Origin: Phaeosaccion multiseriatum
Taxonomy: Eukaryota > Ochrophyta, other classes
Direction of reading: 5' to 3'
NCBI GenBank assembly: GCA_965112735.1
Contig: OZ218955.1
Coordinates: 1,612,001-1,676,000 of the forward strand
Length of the DNA: 64,000 nucleotides
Under the pieces are notes generated by a model that saw only the letters and a program-made list of their open reading frames with translations, did not search any database and was not told the DNA's origin. Of this stretch, positions 31,937 to 49,675 are shown piece after piece (the first letter of the stretch is position 1; the number at the start of each line of letters is the position of its first letter). The translations under genes and the position numbers were made by a program.

Positions 31937-32869
31937 ATGGCGACTCGAGCGAGCTTCGAGAACTCCAATGAGATTGGAGTCTTCTCCAAGCTCACCAATA
32001 GCTACGCCTTGGTGTCCATTGGCGGGTCCGAGAACTTCTATAGTGTGTTTGAGTCGGAGCTAGCGGACCATATCCCGGTGGTGCACACGTCCATTGCCGG
32101 CTGCCGCTTCGTGGGGCGAGTGACCGTGGGCAACAAGCGGGGCCTTCTGGTGCCCTCCACTACCACCGACCAAGAGCTGCAGCACCTCCGGAACGCTCTG
32201 CCCGACGGCGTAGTCATCCAGAGGCTAGAGGAGCGGCTTAGCGCGCTGGGCAACTGCATTGTCACCAATGACCACGTCGCTCTGGTGCACACGGACCTCG
32301 ATCGGGAGACGGAGGATATGGTGGCAGATGTGTTGGGGGTGGAGGTGTTCAGACAGACCATTGCAGGCAACGCCCTGGTCGGGAGCTACGCCGTCATGAC
32401 AAATCAGGTGAGAGAGAGAGAGGGGGAGTCGTGATGGAATGGGCACTGTACTGTACGCTGCTGCGAGGCTGCTGCCTCCGTGAATGGATGAGGAAGGGAA
32501 GACCATCCGTTCCCCTTTCTGCATGACTGCTCACATCGTTCTCATCTCTCATCATGTCATGTTCTACCCCTCCCTCCCTCTTCTTTCTCTATGCACATTG
32601 GTGAATGGGTGACAGGGCGGCATGGTGCACCCTCGCACCAGCGTGGAGGACATTGAGGAGCTCTCTTCCCTAATGCAGATCCCTATCGTAGCCGGCACCG
32701 TCAACAGAGGAAGCGACGTGCTCGGGGCGGGCATGGTGGCCAATGACTGGACCGCTTTCTGCGGCCTCGATACCACATCAACAGAGGTGAGTGAATGAGC
32801 CAGTGGGCTTGGGGGGCTGGTTGGGGGGTAGGGAGGGGGTGGATGAGGTGGGGGATACCACTGCTTCTT

Positions 32870-32902
<33 letters not shown>

Positions 32903-33289
32903 CTTCTTCTTCTTCTTCTTCTTCTTCTCCTTCTCTCTTTCTTACTTTCTCCATTCCTTCCTCCAGACCCACTTTTTCATGTTGCTTCCTTTCACGAGTT
33001 TCGATGACAACTGCATTGGCTGAGGTTGACTTCCACTTCTTCCTCCTCCTCCTCCTCCTCCGCAATAGAGTGAAAGAGGGCCGACTTTCTGCTGCGCTTG
33101 GCCCTCGTCATCTCTCTCTTGTTCCGCTTGGGCAGCCCCATTAACACCTCCCCTCTCTTGTAACGTCCTTTTGCCCACGCCCCCTGCCTGCAGATTAGCG
33201 TAGTGGAGAGTATTTTCAAGCTGCAAGAGGGAGGCCCCAGCAACATTGTCAACAGCATGCGCAGCTCCCTCATCGACTCCCTCACATAA
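31937..33289 (+). CDS. EIF6: Eukaryotic translation initiation factor 6
   Basis: Three exons (31937-32407, 32616-32786, 33194-33289) encode exactly 245 residues, the canonical length of human eIF6. The protein opens [18 protein letters not shown] and contains [81 protein letters not shown] and [10 protein letters not shown]. Together these cover the five-fold pentein repeat. eIF6 binds the 60S subunit at the uL14 surface, blocks premature joining to 40S, and is needed for 60S biogenesis in the nucleolus. The start at 31937 is chosen because it matches the universal N-terminus. The in-frame ATG at 31730 would add 69 low-complexity Glu/Gly residues not seen in the family. The protein ends [12 protein letters not shown]. 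Confidence 0.97.
32863..32940. repeat. (CTT)n microsatellite in eIF6 intron 2
   Basis: TTC units with one TTA interruption, followed by a second CT-rich stretch. Confidence 0.85.
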
Positions 33290-35298
33290 GTGGTGCGGTG
33301 CGGTGAGGGGTTGGGGTGGGGGTGTTAGGGGCAGGCGGCAGGCGGTCGCCAGGCAGACAGGCAGGCAGGCAGGTTGGCAAAGGCCTCGACGACAAGCAGC
33401 GGTGTGCATACAAATGGAGAGAGCGACGGATAAGGAGAGAGGGGAAGAGTGTGTGCTGGCGCTGGCTGCTGGAGCCAAGGCACAGCCTGGAGGCGTATGG
33501 GCCTAAAGGGGCTATGGGGGCAGGGGCCAAGGCCTCCAATGGATGGTGGGGAGGGCAAGCCGGCGTACACTGTAGAGACCCCTACCTCTGACATTGGGTC
33601 GGCGGCTCTTCGGCACACCCTGGAGAGAGGGAGATGGAGGGCGGCAGGGAGCAGGAGCGTGGAGAGTGAAACATGCAGCTTTCTTTAGCCACGACGAGAC
33701 GGCCAAGAGCTCCCGCCCATGGCGCCTTGACTGGTTGACTGGCTGCGAAAAGAGCCTATCCGCTGAATCTGAAGGAGAAGGCAGAGACAGGCAGAGAGAG
33801 AGACAGATAGAGAAAAAGAGAGAGAGACAGGAGTACCGTATTCTTCAGAGGGACGATTAATACTGCGGGCGCAGTGTGCGGGCGCAGGGACGGGAAGAAC
33901 AGGGTGCCTTGCCATACTATGCTGGGAGGTATGATGAGCGCTTAGTGGAACCGCGTGACTGACGTGCAAGAGAAGCGGAAGATAGAGAGAGAGAGAGAGA
34001 GAGAGTGAGACGGGAGGAGACAGAGACAAGACACGAGAGGAATACGGGGATGCACGCAGGCGCGGACTTCGTGTTGCCGACGTGGCTTGATACTTTGCCC
34101 CCGCAATGAGCTGCGTCCCACCGGGCTGTATCACCAACTGCTGCTCCACACCCCTGGGTTTAGGGGGCTGCTGCTGATGAGCTGCCTGCTGCCGCGTATA
34201 GCAGTAGCAGGAGACCGCTCCCTGCCAAAGTGCCGGTCCACTGTGGATTGACTTTGGTTTGAAGTGGACTTGGTGACTCGGTGATGCATGCCCCTTTTAA
34301 TTTACACGTGTCAATCGGGTATATGCCAGAGGGGTCACACACACACACACACGCAATACAACGAACCTCTTCACTCAAGCCAACCTAGCTTCACCGATCG
34401 ATAGATGGCTTTGTAGGTACCGGTGCCCATCCTTCTCCGCCTCTGAATTGGTGGGTTTGGAATGGATCCATTCTTTCATCCCCTTCCTTGTACATGTATT
34501 TCTCCTGTGATGCTTCGTATATTGACAGTTATGTACTCTTTTCTTGCCCTGCTCTGAGCAGACAAGTCCTCCCCCATTCCCTCCTTTCCAAACGGCTCTT
34601 CCCCTCTGACCCCCCCCCCCCCCCCCCTCCTCCTCCTCCTCCTCCTCCTCCTCCTCCTACACCCTCTACAACTACAACAATCCCCTTCGCTTCCCCTACG
34701 TGCATACCTATTTGAGCCAATCCTCAATCCTGGCTCATGTGCTCCTCCCCATCTCTCCTCTACTCTACTTGCTTACTTACCACTTCTTGAGACCAACCAA
34801 CCAACCAACCAACCAATCAATCCAACCCCTTAAATGAAACGCTGGCCGCGTTGTTCTCGCTCAAACCCCCCATGCTCGCCCACTCATGCCCACTTCCACT
34901 TCCACGTAGCTTGTGTTCGCAGGAGAGAGGTCCAAAATGAAACGCTCGGCGATCGACCGGCCCACAGCCCCCCTCTTCCCTCTTTCCTCTTTCCAAAGGT
35001 GCCCATCCAGGCCCATCCATCCACCGATGAGCGCTGCGGAAATCTCCCCCTCCTTTCCAAAGGGCTTGGCCCATCCATCCACCGAACCATCATCACAACA
35101 CACAAGCACAAGCATAAACTCCGCTCGTCTCGGCAGGGAGCTCCTGCAGTCACGTGGTAGGAGTTGAGTGAGCGCTGCGTGCCACACTCGCAGCCCGATC
35201 CCGCTCCGCTCTCTCGCTCCTCACTCTCTCTCTCGCTCCCCTCTCTCTCACTCCTCTTTATCGCTCTCTGACCTTCTCCATCAGGACCGTCAGCATCG
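33290..35298. other. Intergenic region between convergent eIF6 and SEL1L
   Basis: I see no gene in about 2 kb. It holds (GA)n at about 33983-34006, an exact dispersed element at 34128, a 16-base poly-C followed by (CCT)n at about 34610-34660, and two copies of a CCCATCCATCCACCGA phrase (about 35010 and 35070). Confidence 0.6.
34128..34140 (+). repeat. Dispersed element GTATCACCAACTG, exact copy
   Basis: An intergenic copy followed by CTGCTCC and preceded by CGGGCT. It is far from any exon. Confidence 0.9.
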
Positions 35299-41077
<5,779 letters not shown>

Positions 41078-42297
41078 TCTCAAGAGTGTCCCTCCTTTCG
41101 AGCCGTCTAGCGGAGCCCTGCCGCTGTCGTTACCGCCGAAATTGCTCCTGCCATCCCTACTCCCTCATCATGTCCTCTCTATGTCTACTACGCGTTCCCC
41201 TTGGTATGATTGACGCTGTATGATGTAATTAAAGAGGGGATGGTTTCAAGAAAGGGATTGACATTTTAGGAATCAACGTAAGCATTACGTAAGTATCCTC
41301 GACATTGGCGAGGTCGGCAACAAACCCCCCTACGATCCTTCCCTTCTCAAGACCGCCGCCCCTAACCTTTAGACAACCACAGATGGCACTTCAGGGTGTA
41401 ATATAATATTAACCTCGAGGATGTGCTAAGGAGCGTTCGCCTCCCCGGGAGGCGGCCAAGGGCTACTAAACTGAAACTGATTTTCTCCTTCCCTTCCTAC
41501 TACTACGTAGTACTATGCTTGGAGGAGGCCAGAGAGGGGGCCAGGAAGAGCAAGACAAGACATGGAGTCGACCGAGTCCGAGGAAAAGGAGGAGGGGAGG
41601 GCAGGGAAGCAAAGATTCGAGTCAGGAACAGGTGAGACATAAAACACAGAGAGAAAGAGCAGACAGCAACAACGAGCAAAGAAGTGCAAGCAGCGGGCAC
41701 CTGTTCGCCTCCACGCACCTGCTTGAGTTGCCTGCCGAGACGCTCACCCCAGCTGCCGCGCCCCCCCTCTCTCTTAGCCCACCTCCTTCCTCTCTCTCTC
41801 TCCCTCTATGCTGCTGCTGGTGGTGAAGGGCTTCGCGCCTGTTCTGCATCGATCCATGCAGTGCCATCCGTCCTTACCAACGCGCGCCGCCATTGCAAGC
41901 AGGACAATAGGGCCAGGCTCCAAGCAAGGCGACCCCTACAAGTGCAACCGTCGTGCGGGGGTTTCCGCCTCGGCACTCGGTCCTCCGAGAGAGAGAGAGA
42001 GAGAGAGAGAGCCGCGGGGTCATGGCTGCGATGGAGAGCGAATGGAGCGCGCTGCTGCTTCATCCTTCCAGCTCCATCCTTCCCAGTGAGTCCCTCGACA
42101 GACGTCTGCGTCTGTCGTGAAGGAAGCAATACCATCGGATGGATCTGATCGACCTGAGTCCGTCCGCCCCGTGCCGTGGAGTACCATCGGATCTGCCTCA
42201 TATAGATGCCTTTGCTCGATAAAAATAATAAAAAAAAATCCTCGGGGATCAATCAGCCGAAACTGAGGAGACGGAAGAGACATGCCCTTTTGCTCTC
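41078..42297. other. Intergenic region: SEL1L upstream and UBXN11 3' flank
   Basis: No gene is supported. It contains ATAATATTAA at about 41403, (GA)n at about 41991-42010 and an A-rich stretch at about 42222-42238. The SEL1L promoter presumably lies in the first few hundred bases. Confidence 0.6.
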
Positions 42298-44250
42298 TCA
42301 CGGCAGCCCCCCATTGCCCTTGCCTTTGTCGCTGCCTTGCACCCTCCCATCCTTGCTCCCTTCCCCTCCCCCGAACAAGGCCCTGTGTACGACGGCCCTC
42401 ACTTCGACGATATTGCCCGACGCCGACACCTTCTGTTTGGGCAGGCGCTGAAGGAACGTGTGAGGGTCCAACGCTTGGGTGGGGTCCGGAGGAGGAGAGT
42501 CAAAGGTTCGGACGTTCGAATTCCACCCCCCGCGGCTGTGTCCTGAAGTCGCTTTTCTGTTGGCCACATCTGCGTACAGCTCTGCCCGTCTGTCGTGTGT
42601 GAGGAGGAAGACCCCCTCAGGGTAACTACCTCTGAGCTCTGATGGGAAGAACCCGTCCAGGAGGTCCCTGACGAACTGGCGGGTACGCGGCAAGGCTGGA
42701 AGGAGGAGTGGGGACCAATGACAGCAACCACAACAACAACAGCAGCAGCAGCAACAGGGGAAGTGGCGGTGGCGGTAGAGACTGCTCATTTGAGAAGGAG
42801 TTAGGTAGAGAGAGCTGGCAGCACAGACACGCAGATGCGCGGAGCTATCCTCCCCATCGGGGCCGTGACGTGTGGCAGTACCTACCACCCCTGCACTCCC
42901 TCACTCCCTCACTCACTCACTCAACCCGCTCACTCACTCCCTCTTCTTCACTCACCCTCTCACTCACCCACCCACTCACTCCCTCCCGCACTCACTCACC
43001 GTAGGCTCGGAAAGGTCCCCTCATGAGAAAGATGCCGTCCTTGAAGAGCACAAGAGGGACTTTCTTGAGTGAGTCCTGTGTGCTTTCCCCCCTCACGATC
43101 TGGTTCAGCTCTGCCACGCTGTCGAGGACGGCGTCAAAGTCTACATCCAGGTCGACGTCGCCAGCGCTACTGTTGCCGCTGCTCTGGCTACTGCTGCTGC
43201 TATGAGTGCTCTGTCGTTTAACACCCCCCTCCCATGTCCCTCTCCTTCTCCTTTCACCCTCGGCTCTGTGAAGTGCGGCTTCTCCTTCTCCTTCTCCCCC
43301 CCCCTCTTCTGCTTCCCCCTTCGCATCGACAATCTCCTTTGCAGTGGACCTGTAGCTACCTTGCTCGGGGCGCTCATCACAATGCCGCCGCTGCTGCTGT
43401 GGCTGCTTTTTCCACACTAATCCCTGGTCCGCCAAGAATACTTCGATGTCGTGAATGTGCTTCTTCAGCGCGTTTCCCTGCCCCAGCGCCGAGCCAAGCG
43501 CATCCCTCATCACTTCCTTCGCCCCCCCCCGCTCCTCCTCCTCCTCCTCCTCCTTCTCCTCACTCCCATCGTGGCTGTGCTGGAGCTCCTTCTGTCGTGT
43601 CTGCTTCTTCTGCTCTATGAGTTGAAGCGATCCTCGCATGTCCTGACACTCATCTCGCAGCTCGGCCAGTGATTTCGTCTTTCGAGCCATCAGAGCCGCC
43701 ATTTCGGCGTGCTGCTTCTCCATCCGAGTCAAAGTGGCCACCGCCTGTCCCAGGTCCAAGTTGAGGCTGCTGTCAGAGGGTCTCTGCTCCTGCCTCTTCC
43801 GTCTGGTGGTGTCGCCGCTGCTGTTGCTGTTGCTGCTGTTGCTGCTGTTGCTGCTGTTGCTGCTGTTGCTGCTGCTGCTCGCTGCGCGCTGGGGAGCGAG
43901 AAGAGATATGATTCACGCAAAGCGAGGCACGGTCAGAGGAGTTTCCATCATCTTCACGCTCCTCCGCCCCCTTTCGTCTCTCACCTGCTCACTGACCCCC
44001 TGCTGTGAACCAACATCTCTCAATGAAGGGATATTCCCTGCGCGGTACTCCTGAAGCAGAAAGTCCACAATGTCACCCTCCACGCGGCTGCGCCCTGTCC
44101 TTCCTTTGCTCGAGGGAGAGGGAGGTAGCAAGGGGAGGAGTGAGGGTGAGGGGGTGGCAAGGGAACAGCGAAGTGGGGAGGGCCTTCGTACTCACTTTCC
44201 GCCTCGGACTTGAGGAGCGCATCCTCTAAGCGCCGCGGAAGGGCGGGCAT
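42298..44250 (-). CDS. UBXN11: UBXN11-like protein: coiled coil plus SEP domain, UBX domain absent
   Basis: Four exons give 486 residues: 44250-44196, 44103-43985, 43888-43000 and 42695-42298. The coiled coil (about 90-150) includes MEKQHAEMAALMARKTKSLA and is followed by HIHDIEVFLADQGLVWKK, a close match to the UBXN11 segment FLADYGLRW. FDAVLDSVAELNQIVRGE precedes the SEP domain, which runs LVLFKDGIFLMRGPFRAY, then FVRDLLDGFFPSELRG and LLTHDRRAELYAD. The post-SEP sequence HTFLQRLPKQKVSASGNIVE also follows UBXN11. SEP domains bind p97/CDC48. Animal UBXN11 then has a UBX domain, but here the frame stops soon after (TGA 42298) and no UBX-like sequence is seen downstream. A Ser/Asn run (43810-43880) comes from CTG/TTG repeats. 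The gene is head-to-head with the MYND gene. Confidence 0.85.
43805..43882. repeat. (CTG CTG TTG)n tract encoding Ser/Asn in UBXN11
   Basis: On the minus strand the frame is AGC/AAC (Ser, Asn). The same repeat type elsewhere is read as Gln. Confidence 0.85.
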
Positions 44251-44443
44251 AATCTACATCATAAATCATAAACAGAGAAGAGAGGGAAGAGGAGGATATG
44301 GAGAGGAGGATGAGAAGCTAAACGAGGATGAGAAGCCCGAGGGCGACGACCTGTAACCGAAACGGAGCACCAACTCCCCCACTATTTTTTCTCACCTTCA
44401 ACCAACGGGATATCGGGATAGAGCGGCCTGCTCCGGAGAAAGG
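44251..44443. promoter_or_regulatory. Divergent upstream region shared by UBXN11 and the MYND gene
   Basis: 193 bp lie between start codons, with two copies of GAGGATGAGAAGC (about 44306 and 44325). No TATA box is seen. Confidence 0.5.
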
Positions 44444-46102
44444 ATGAGTCAGCGTCCCTATCCGGGAGGGAAATCGAAGGAGGAAGTGATGAAGCTCCAA
44501 AAGGACTTGCAAGAGGACCGCGAAAGCATTTTGTATGCAGCTCTTCACGGCCACTTCACCATACATCCATCCCACGCCTTTCGCCTGGCGGGGAACTCAC
44601 ACTCTCCAAATGCTCGGGGACCTTTGCCTCTGGACTCACTTCGAGCGCTGGACCGATACGTGGCAAAGTGGAATGATCCGAGACACGAAGGCAATAAGAC
44701 AGATACTACCACTAGTGAAGGGGAAGGGAGAAAGGGAAATGGAAGGAGGGGAGGAATTGGTCGCTCGAAGCCTTAGAAGCCGCAGCGAAGAGGGTAATCT
44801 CGTGCTACGCCCCGCCCAATCTTTCCACTCTGCGCCTTTGCTTGTCATCAGGCCGAAGCGGCGAGATGGACTTTAAATTCTACCAGGACTCACCGCTGGG
44901 TCACGGCGAGTGCCCTGCTAGCGAAGTCATTTGGCGCTTCCAAGCCCCGGGCAAGCTCGATCTCACCCAGGTAGGTAATTTGGTTATTCGGTGTGTCGCT
45001 TGTTGCGCCTGTGGTGAGTGAGAGGTGTTACTTCGGTCTGACCTCGCGCCTCCTCCCACCCCCTTCCCTCTACCAGGAGAAGTTCACAGAAGGGGGTCTG
45101 CACTATTTTATCGGGGAAACGCAGCTCTTCTGGACCATGGTCATTACCTGGAAAGTGCACGGCACCACCTTCTACAAGGACCCAGAGGGATTTGAGGCAA
45201 GTCGACATGTTGCTTGTGCTGCGCTGGGTGCTTTGCCTTGTTGCAAATAGGCTCCCGCGTCTTTCGCCGCAACGCACTCGGCACCCTCTCAACGAAGTAC
45301 TCCCTCTCCGACGGACTCACGCACACACGCACCCACACGCGCGCACACACACGCACACACACGCACACACACACACACACACATACATACACACACATAC
45401 ATACACACATGTACATGAACGCGAGCAGCCAGGTATGCTGAAGTCAATGGACGAGTGGCAGCAGCTGGCGGCAAAGTGGGACCACTTGTTCGCCTTGGCC
45501 AAGGCAGATCCGCACAATGTCCCGTGCATGTTCTATCAGACCCCCATCGGCTGTCTGGTGAGAGGGGAGAAGGGGGGGAGGGTATGGCCTGATGCCTTCA
45601 ACCTGGTGTCTGGTGTACGCACTTTTGATGCTTCTTCGCTGCTTCACTTGCTCAGCCACCCACCCACTCCTCGCCTCTTTTCAGTGAGGGGGGGAAGGCA
45701 TGGCCCCTTTGCCTTCGCATTGGTGTATGTACTTCCGATACTTCTTCGCTGCTTCACTTGCTTATCCACCCACACACCCACCCACCCCTCGCCTCTTTCG
45801 CTTTGATACACGCACACGTCCGTGCTTGCATGTTGTCTCATGCCGTTTGCTTTATTTTGTTGTTGTTTTTCCCTTGCTTCGCTTGGCTTTGGGCTGCTTG
45901 CACAGTGGAGCGGGTGCCCTTGCACAAGACCAAGAAGTGTTCGGTGTGTCTCTTTCGGACTGGAGAAATGACCAAGTGCGGGCGCTGCCGGGGTCCTCTC
46001 TACTGCGGCCAAATGTGTCAAAAAGTGGATTGGAAATACCGGGGTCACAAGAAAGCGTGTAGTCCCCGCCCCCCCATGCCGCCGCCGTCGGACGACTCGT
46101 AG
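44444..46102 (+). CDS. MYND zinc-finger protein of unknown function
   Basis: Five exons are inferred: 44444-44714, 44852-44970, 45077-45196, 45426-45557 and 45911-46102, about 277 residues. The last exon carries a MYND finger: CSVCLFRTGEMTKCGRC, then LYCGQMCQKVDWKYRGHKKAC. Eight Cys/His ligands are in the standard CxxC...CxxC...CxxxC...HxxxC order. MYND fingers bind proline-rich peptides. The upstream part (DFKFYQDSPLGHGECPASEV, then FIGETQLFWTMVITWKVHG) is not recognised and shows no SET, ankyrin or TPR signature. The exon 3/4 junction is ambiguous: either a GC donor (GAG/GCAAGT) with acceptor at 45425, or GTCGAC at 45201 with acceptor at 45432. Both keep the frame. Confidence 0.72.
45322..45412. 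repeat. (CA)n/(ACAT)n microsatellite in the MYND gene intron
   Basis: CACACGCACA then ACATACATAC units. Confidence 0.85.
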
Positions 46103-46721
46103 ATGCAGACAGACACGTTGTGAGGAGAGGGCAGAGCGGTATAGATGTAGAAGGTGGAGACCAGGAGAGAGGAGACTGGCAGATAGATGGTGGAGACCAG
46201 GAGAGAGGAGACTGGCAGATGGTGGAGACGTGCTTTGGTTTGGTTTGGTTTGGTTTTTTTTTTGTTGTCTTTCGGGCAGAGGGAGAGAGGGAGAGCAGAG
46301 CAGAGAAGCAGCCCGGTTCTTTTTTTGTGTTCCTCCACCGGGGGTGAGTCCGGCCGTTGTTGGCAGCAGCAGTACATTAAGTTACAATCTGTCAGTTTCA
46401 AATAATCAAAAAGAGAAGAGAAGTCTATTATTAGACTTCCACCAATTGGCTGGCTTGGCCCCGAATGGGGTTGTTTGCGAATCGGTTTCAGCGCCACAGC
46501 TCAGGCTGCCCCGGCCCTCCAGGGGGTCAGACCACAAAGCTGGCGGTTATCGAGCTTGGATTGAAGTGCTCCTCACCCCCAATCGAGCTGGAAGGTCGAG
46601 CTTGAATTGACAACTCTTCTCCTCACCTATCGAGAGCTTGAATGGGGAAGGAAGGAAAAGCCCCTAACAACTACGTAACTCTCTTTCCTCCTCCTCCTCC
46701 TCCTCCTCCTCCTCTTCACCC
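46103..46721. other. Short intergenic region between convergent MYND and IMPase genes
   Basis: No gene. A tandem repeat containing GGAGACCAGGAGAGAGGAGA occurs twice at about 46155-46220, and a TCGAGCTTG phrase recurs at about 46550-46640. Confidence 0.6.
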
Positions 46722-49675
46722 TCAGTCTTGCCTGAGATGCGGTGCGATGACGTCCACAATCTCGCCCACGACGGTCTCCTGCCCTCCGCAGCATATACCC
46801 CACTTGCCCCACATATCAAAGGCCTGTCCATCGCACTGCCGCACCACCCCCCCCGCCTCTAGAATGAACAACCATCCCGCCGCGTAGTCCCAGGGCTGCC
46901 ATCCTTCACCTGAAGCACAAGCACACACGCACACACGTGAGCGAGCAAAGCAATTCAAGTAAAAAACGGTACGTACGCGTACGTAAGATTGAGAGCAGCC
47001 AGAAGAGACAAGAGACAAGTTGTCAAGAGAGGAAGAGGGAAGAGGAGGACATGATGAGTGAGTGTCCATCGCAGGCCTCCTGTGTTTCAAGTAGGAACAA
47101 GACCCCAACAGCCTGTACGAGGTGTCGTGTTTAGAGCGAGGGTCAGGGCTAACAAGGGCCCCTCTCCACAGCCTCAACGTGGGGTTTCTCTTCTCTCCTC
47201 TACTTCATTTCGCACCTGCCACGCCTGAGTAGAGTCCATCCACCCTCCCACAGCCAACCTTCACAACAGGAGGAGAGGGAGGAAGGGTAGCGGGGAGGGA
47301 GGGAGGGAGGGAGGGAGGGAGGAAACGAAGGCAACCGAAAAGCAGGGCAGGGCGCGTAAGTGCCTAAGGGGCAGGGCAGGTAAAAGGCAGGGCAGGGCGA
47401 GAGAAGAGAAGCGAGAGAGAAGAGAAGCAAGCAACAACCAAAAGAAGGCACTACTCCCCCTTGTGCTGCCCCCCCTATGGCGCTGCCACAAGTTCCCAAG
47501 CGTCAAGTTTAGTCTGGTAACGTCTCAGCACTTGGAGCTTTCAAAAAAGCATTGCGCGCTAGCTCCTTATCCTCTGCTCTCCTCTCCTCTCCCCTCCTCT
47601 CCTCTCCTCTCCTCTCCTCTCCTCTCCCCTCCTCTCCTCTTCTCTCCTCTTGCTTACCCAGCAGAGGTCAATGGCGCCGCTGCCCAATTGCCGGAGGCCC
47701 CTCGACTTCTTGAGCACTGCCCCAGTGGCCGCTAGCATGCAGTCAAGGGAGGCGTCATCCCTGGCGTAACCGAACTCGTGAATCACCAACGCGGACTGCA
47801 GCTCTGAGCAGGTGGATGCAGACACTCGCCGTCCGTTTACCCACGCACCCTTGCCCTGCGAGGGTGGGGAAGAGGCAGAGAGCCGAGGGGAGGAGATGAA
47901 GAAAAGAGAGAGAGAGAGGGAGTAAGAACGAAATAAGGAGAGAGAGGAGAGGGAGACACACACACAGAGTAAGGAGGAGATGCTGACTCTTCTACACACT
48001 GAAGAGCGTCGGAGGGCATTGGAGCGTGGCGCGAACGGCGCACAGAGTACAGAGTGCGCGAAGCAAAATCCGGCGGGTGTCGTTCTCGAAGAAAGACGGA
48101 ACTTTTTGTCTTCCCCCAACAATCACTCACAAGAACAAAGACTTCACTGCTGCTGCAGGGTAGTACGGCGGTCGACAACCTCCCCCCCCCCTCCCCTTTA
48201 CTCTACTCCCATCGCAACCTTTTTTTTTACCTTCATGGTGATGAACATCTCTTTTGAGCAGGGATCGAACACCACGCCTAAGCGGCACTCCTTGCCCACT
48301 GTGAAGCCGATGCTCACACACGTCAAGGGGAAGCCGTGCACGAAGTTTGTTGTGCCATCCACGGGGTCGCAGATCTGGAAGGAAGGAAGAAGGAAGGAAG
48401 GAAAGAAGGGAAGGAAGGAAGGAAGGAAGGAAGGAAAGAAAGAAGGAAGGAAGGAAGGAGGGAAGGAAGGAAGGAAGGAAAGACGGAAGGAAGGGAAGGA
48501 AGGAAGGAAGGAAGGAAGGAGGGAAGGAAAGAAGGAAGGACGGAAGGAAGGAATGGAAGGAAGGAAAGAAGGTTGTGACGGGCCGGGGGGGGGGCTCAGC
48601 TTTGACAAGACCACATCAGATGCTTTTCTCTCTATCTCTCTCTCCTATTCCTCTTACTTGCCCCTGTTTACTCACCCAGGTAGGGTCGTCCGTGAGCGGC
48701 TCGATGTGGCCCTTCGCCGCCGAGTCCTCCTCTCCGATAAACTTGTCCGTCGGAAAGGCGGACCGCAGCCCCTCGAAAATGAGTTTCTCATTGTTCTGGT
48801 CTGTTTCCGTGACTCTGCCATGCCGAGAGAGAGAGAGAGAGAGAAGCAGGAGCGGCAGCAGCAGGGCGCGGAGGAAGGAAAAAAGGAAAAGTGGATGAGG
48901 ATAGGATCTTTGGAAATAGAGCCAGGAGGGGGGGAGGGAGTAACGACAGGGGAGCTGAAGTTGCCGAAAGACAAAGGCCCCTGGGCACAAGTGTACAGCA
49001 GGAGCAACGTGCTGACGTGACAATCGTCTCTCTCTCCAGTTTTTCCTCCGCCCCCCTTTTCCTTCCTTCCCCTCTCCTCTCCTCCCCTCGTTCGACTTCT
49101 TCCGCCTACCCTCTCCGTCTCCTTCACTCTCCCCCCCCCCCCACTCTCATTCTTGCTTCATTGAAACTCACAAATCGACTGCCAGCCCCTTCTTGGTGTT
49201 GACGGTCTTTGAATTGCTATCGAGCACTAGCTTGATGGCCTGTCCTGCCTCAGCCGCCAGGTCCACCGCCACTTGAAGACGAGCGGCGAGGAAGCCATCT
49301 GCCCCGCCTCTTCAACCGACACAACCGACGTGGGAAGGATGAACGTTCAAGGCAAGCCGCAACAGAGAGACGTTTAGTAGAGGAGGAGAGGGGAGAGGTG
49401 AGAGAGATGACAACAGAGAGACGTCCAGATGGCAAATCAAGGAGATGAGAGGGGAGAGAAGGAGAACGAACCCTCTCTCACCCTTCAGTGAGCTCCTTCG
49501 GAATCAAGTACTCGCTTCGTCCAAAGTGCTCGCTTGCGCGGGGAGGAAGAGGGGCCACACCTCCACCCATCTCCCCTCCTTTGCTGCGCTTCCGCAAGGC
49601 TCTGCGTGCCGCTACCACGATGGAAACGAAGGCAACCACACCCAAGGCACGCGGAAGGGGACACTCCCCCGACAT
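46722..49675 (-). CDS. Inositol monophosphatase-family enzyme with N-terminal membrane anchor
   Basis: Seven exons give 347 residues: 49675-49482, 49309-49172, 48814-48676, 48374-48231, 47855-47658, 47258-47216 and 46909-46722. All phases sum. Active-site motifs of the Mg-dependent, Li-sensitive phosphatase fold are present: [16 protein letters not shown] (E139, E140), DPVDGTTNF (D160, D163) and WDYAAG (D293). The body is closest to inositol-1-phosphate phosphatases ([31 protein letters not shown]). It would hydrolyse inositol monophosphates or a related sugar phosphate or PAP. Substrate choice cannot be decided here. Residues 10-27 ([16 protein letters not shown]) form a hydrophobic anchor or targeting segment, recalling Golgi IMPAD1/BPNT2. 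A 43-nt exon (47216-47258) is easily missed. It is head-to-head with the DNL gene. Confidence 0.92.
47572..47650. repeat. (CTCCT)n microsatellite in an IMPase intron
   Basis: CTCCT units repeated about 15 times with two CTCCC variants. On the transcript it is purine-rich. Confidence 0.87.
48376..48572. repeat. (GGAA)n array in an IMPase intron
   Basis: GGAA/GAAA units run nearly 200 bp. Read from the gene strand this is a pyrimidine tract ending at the acceptor CTTCCAG, two bases before the ICDPVDG exon. Confidence 0.92.

Noticed and set aside
44535-44876. A 113-codon plus frame upstream of the MYND exons
   Set aside because: The 44444 frame with donor at 44715 joins in phase to the exon at 44852. 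The other frame has a stop before a usable junction.
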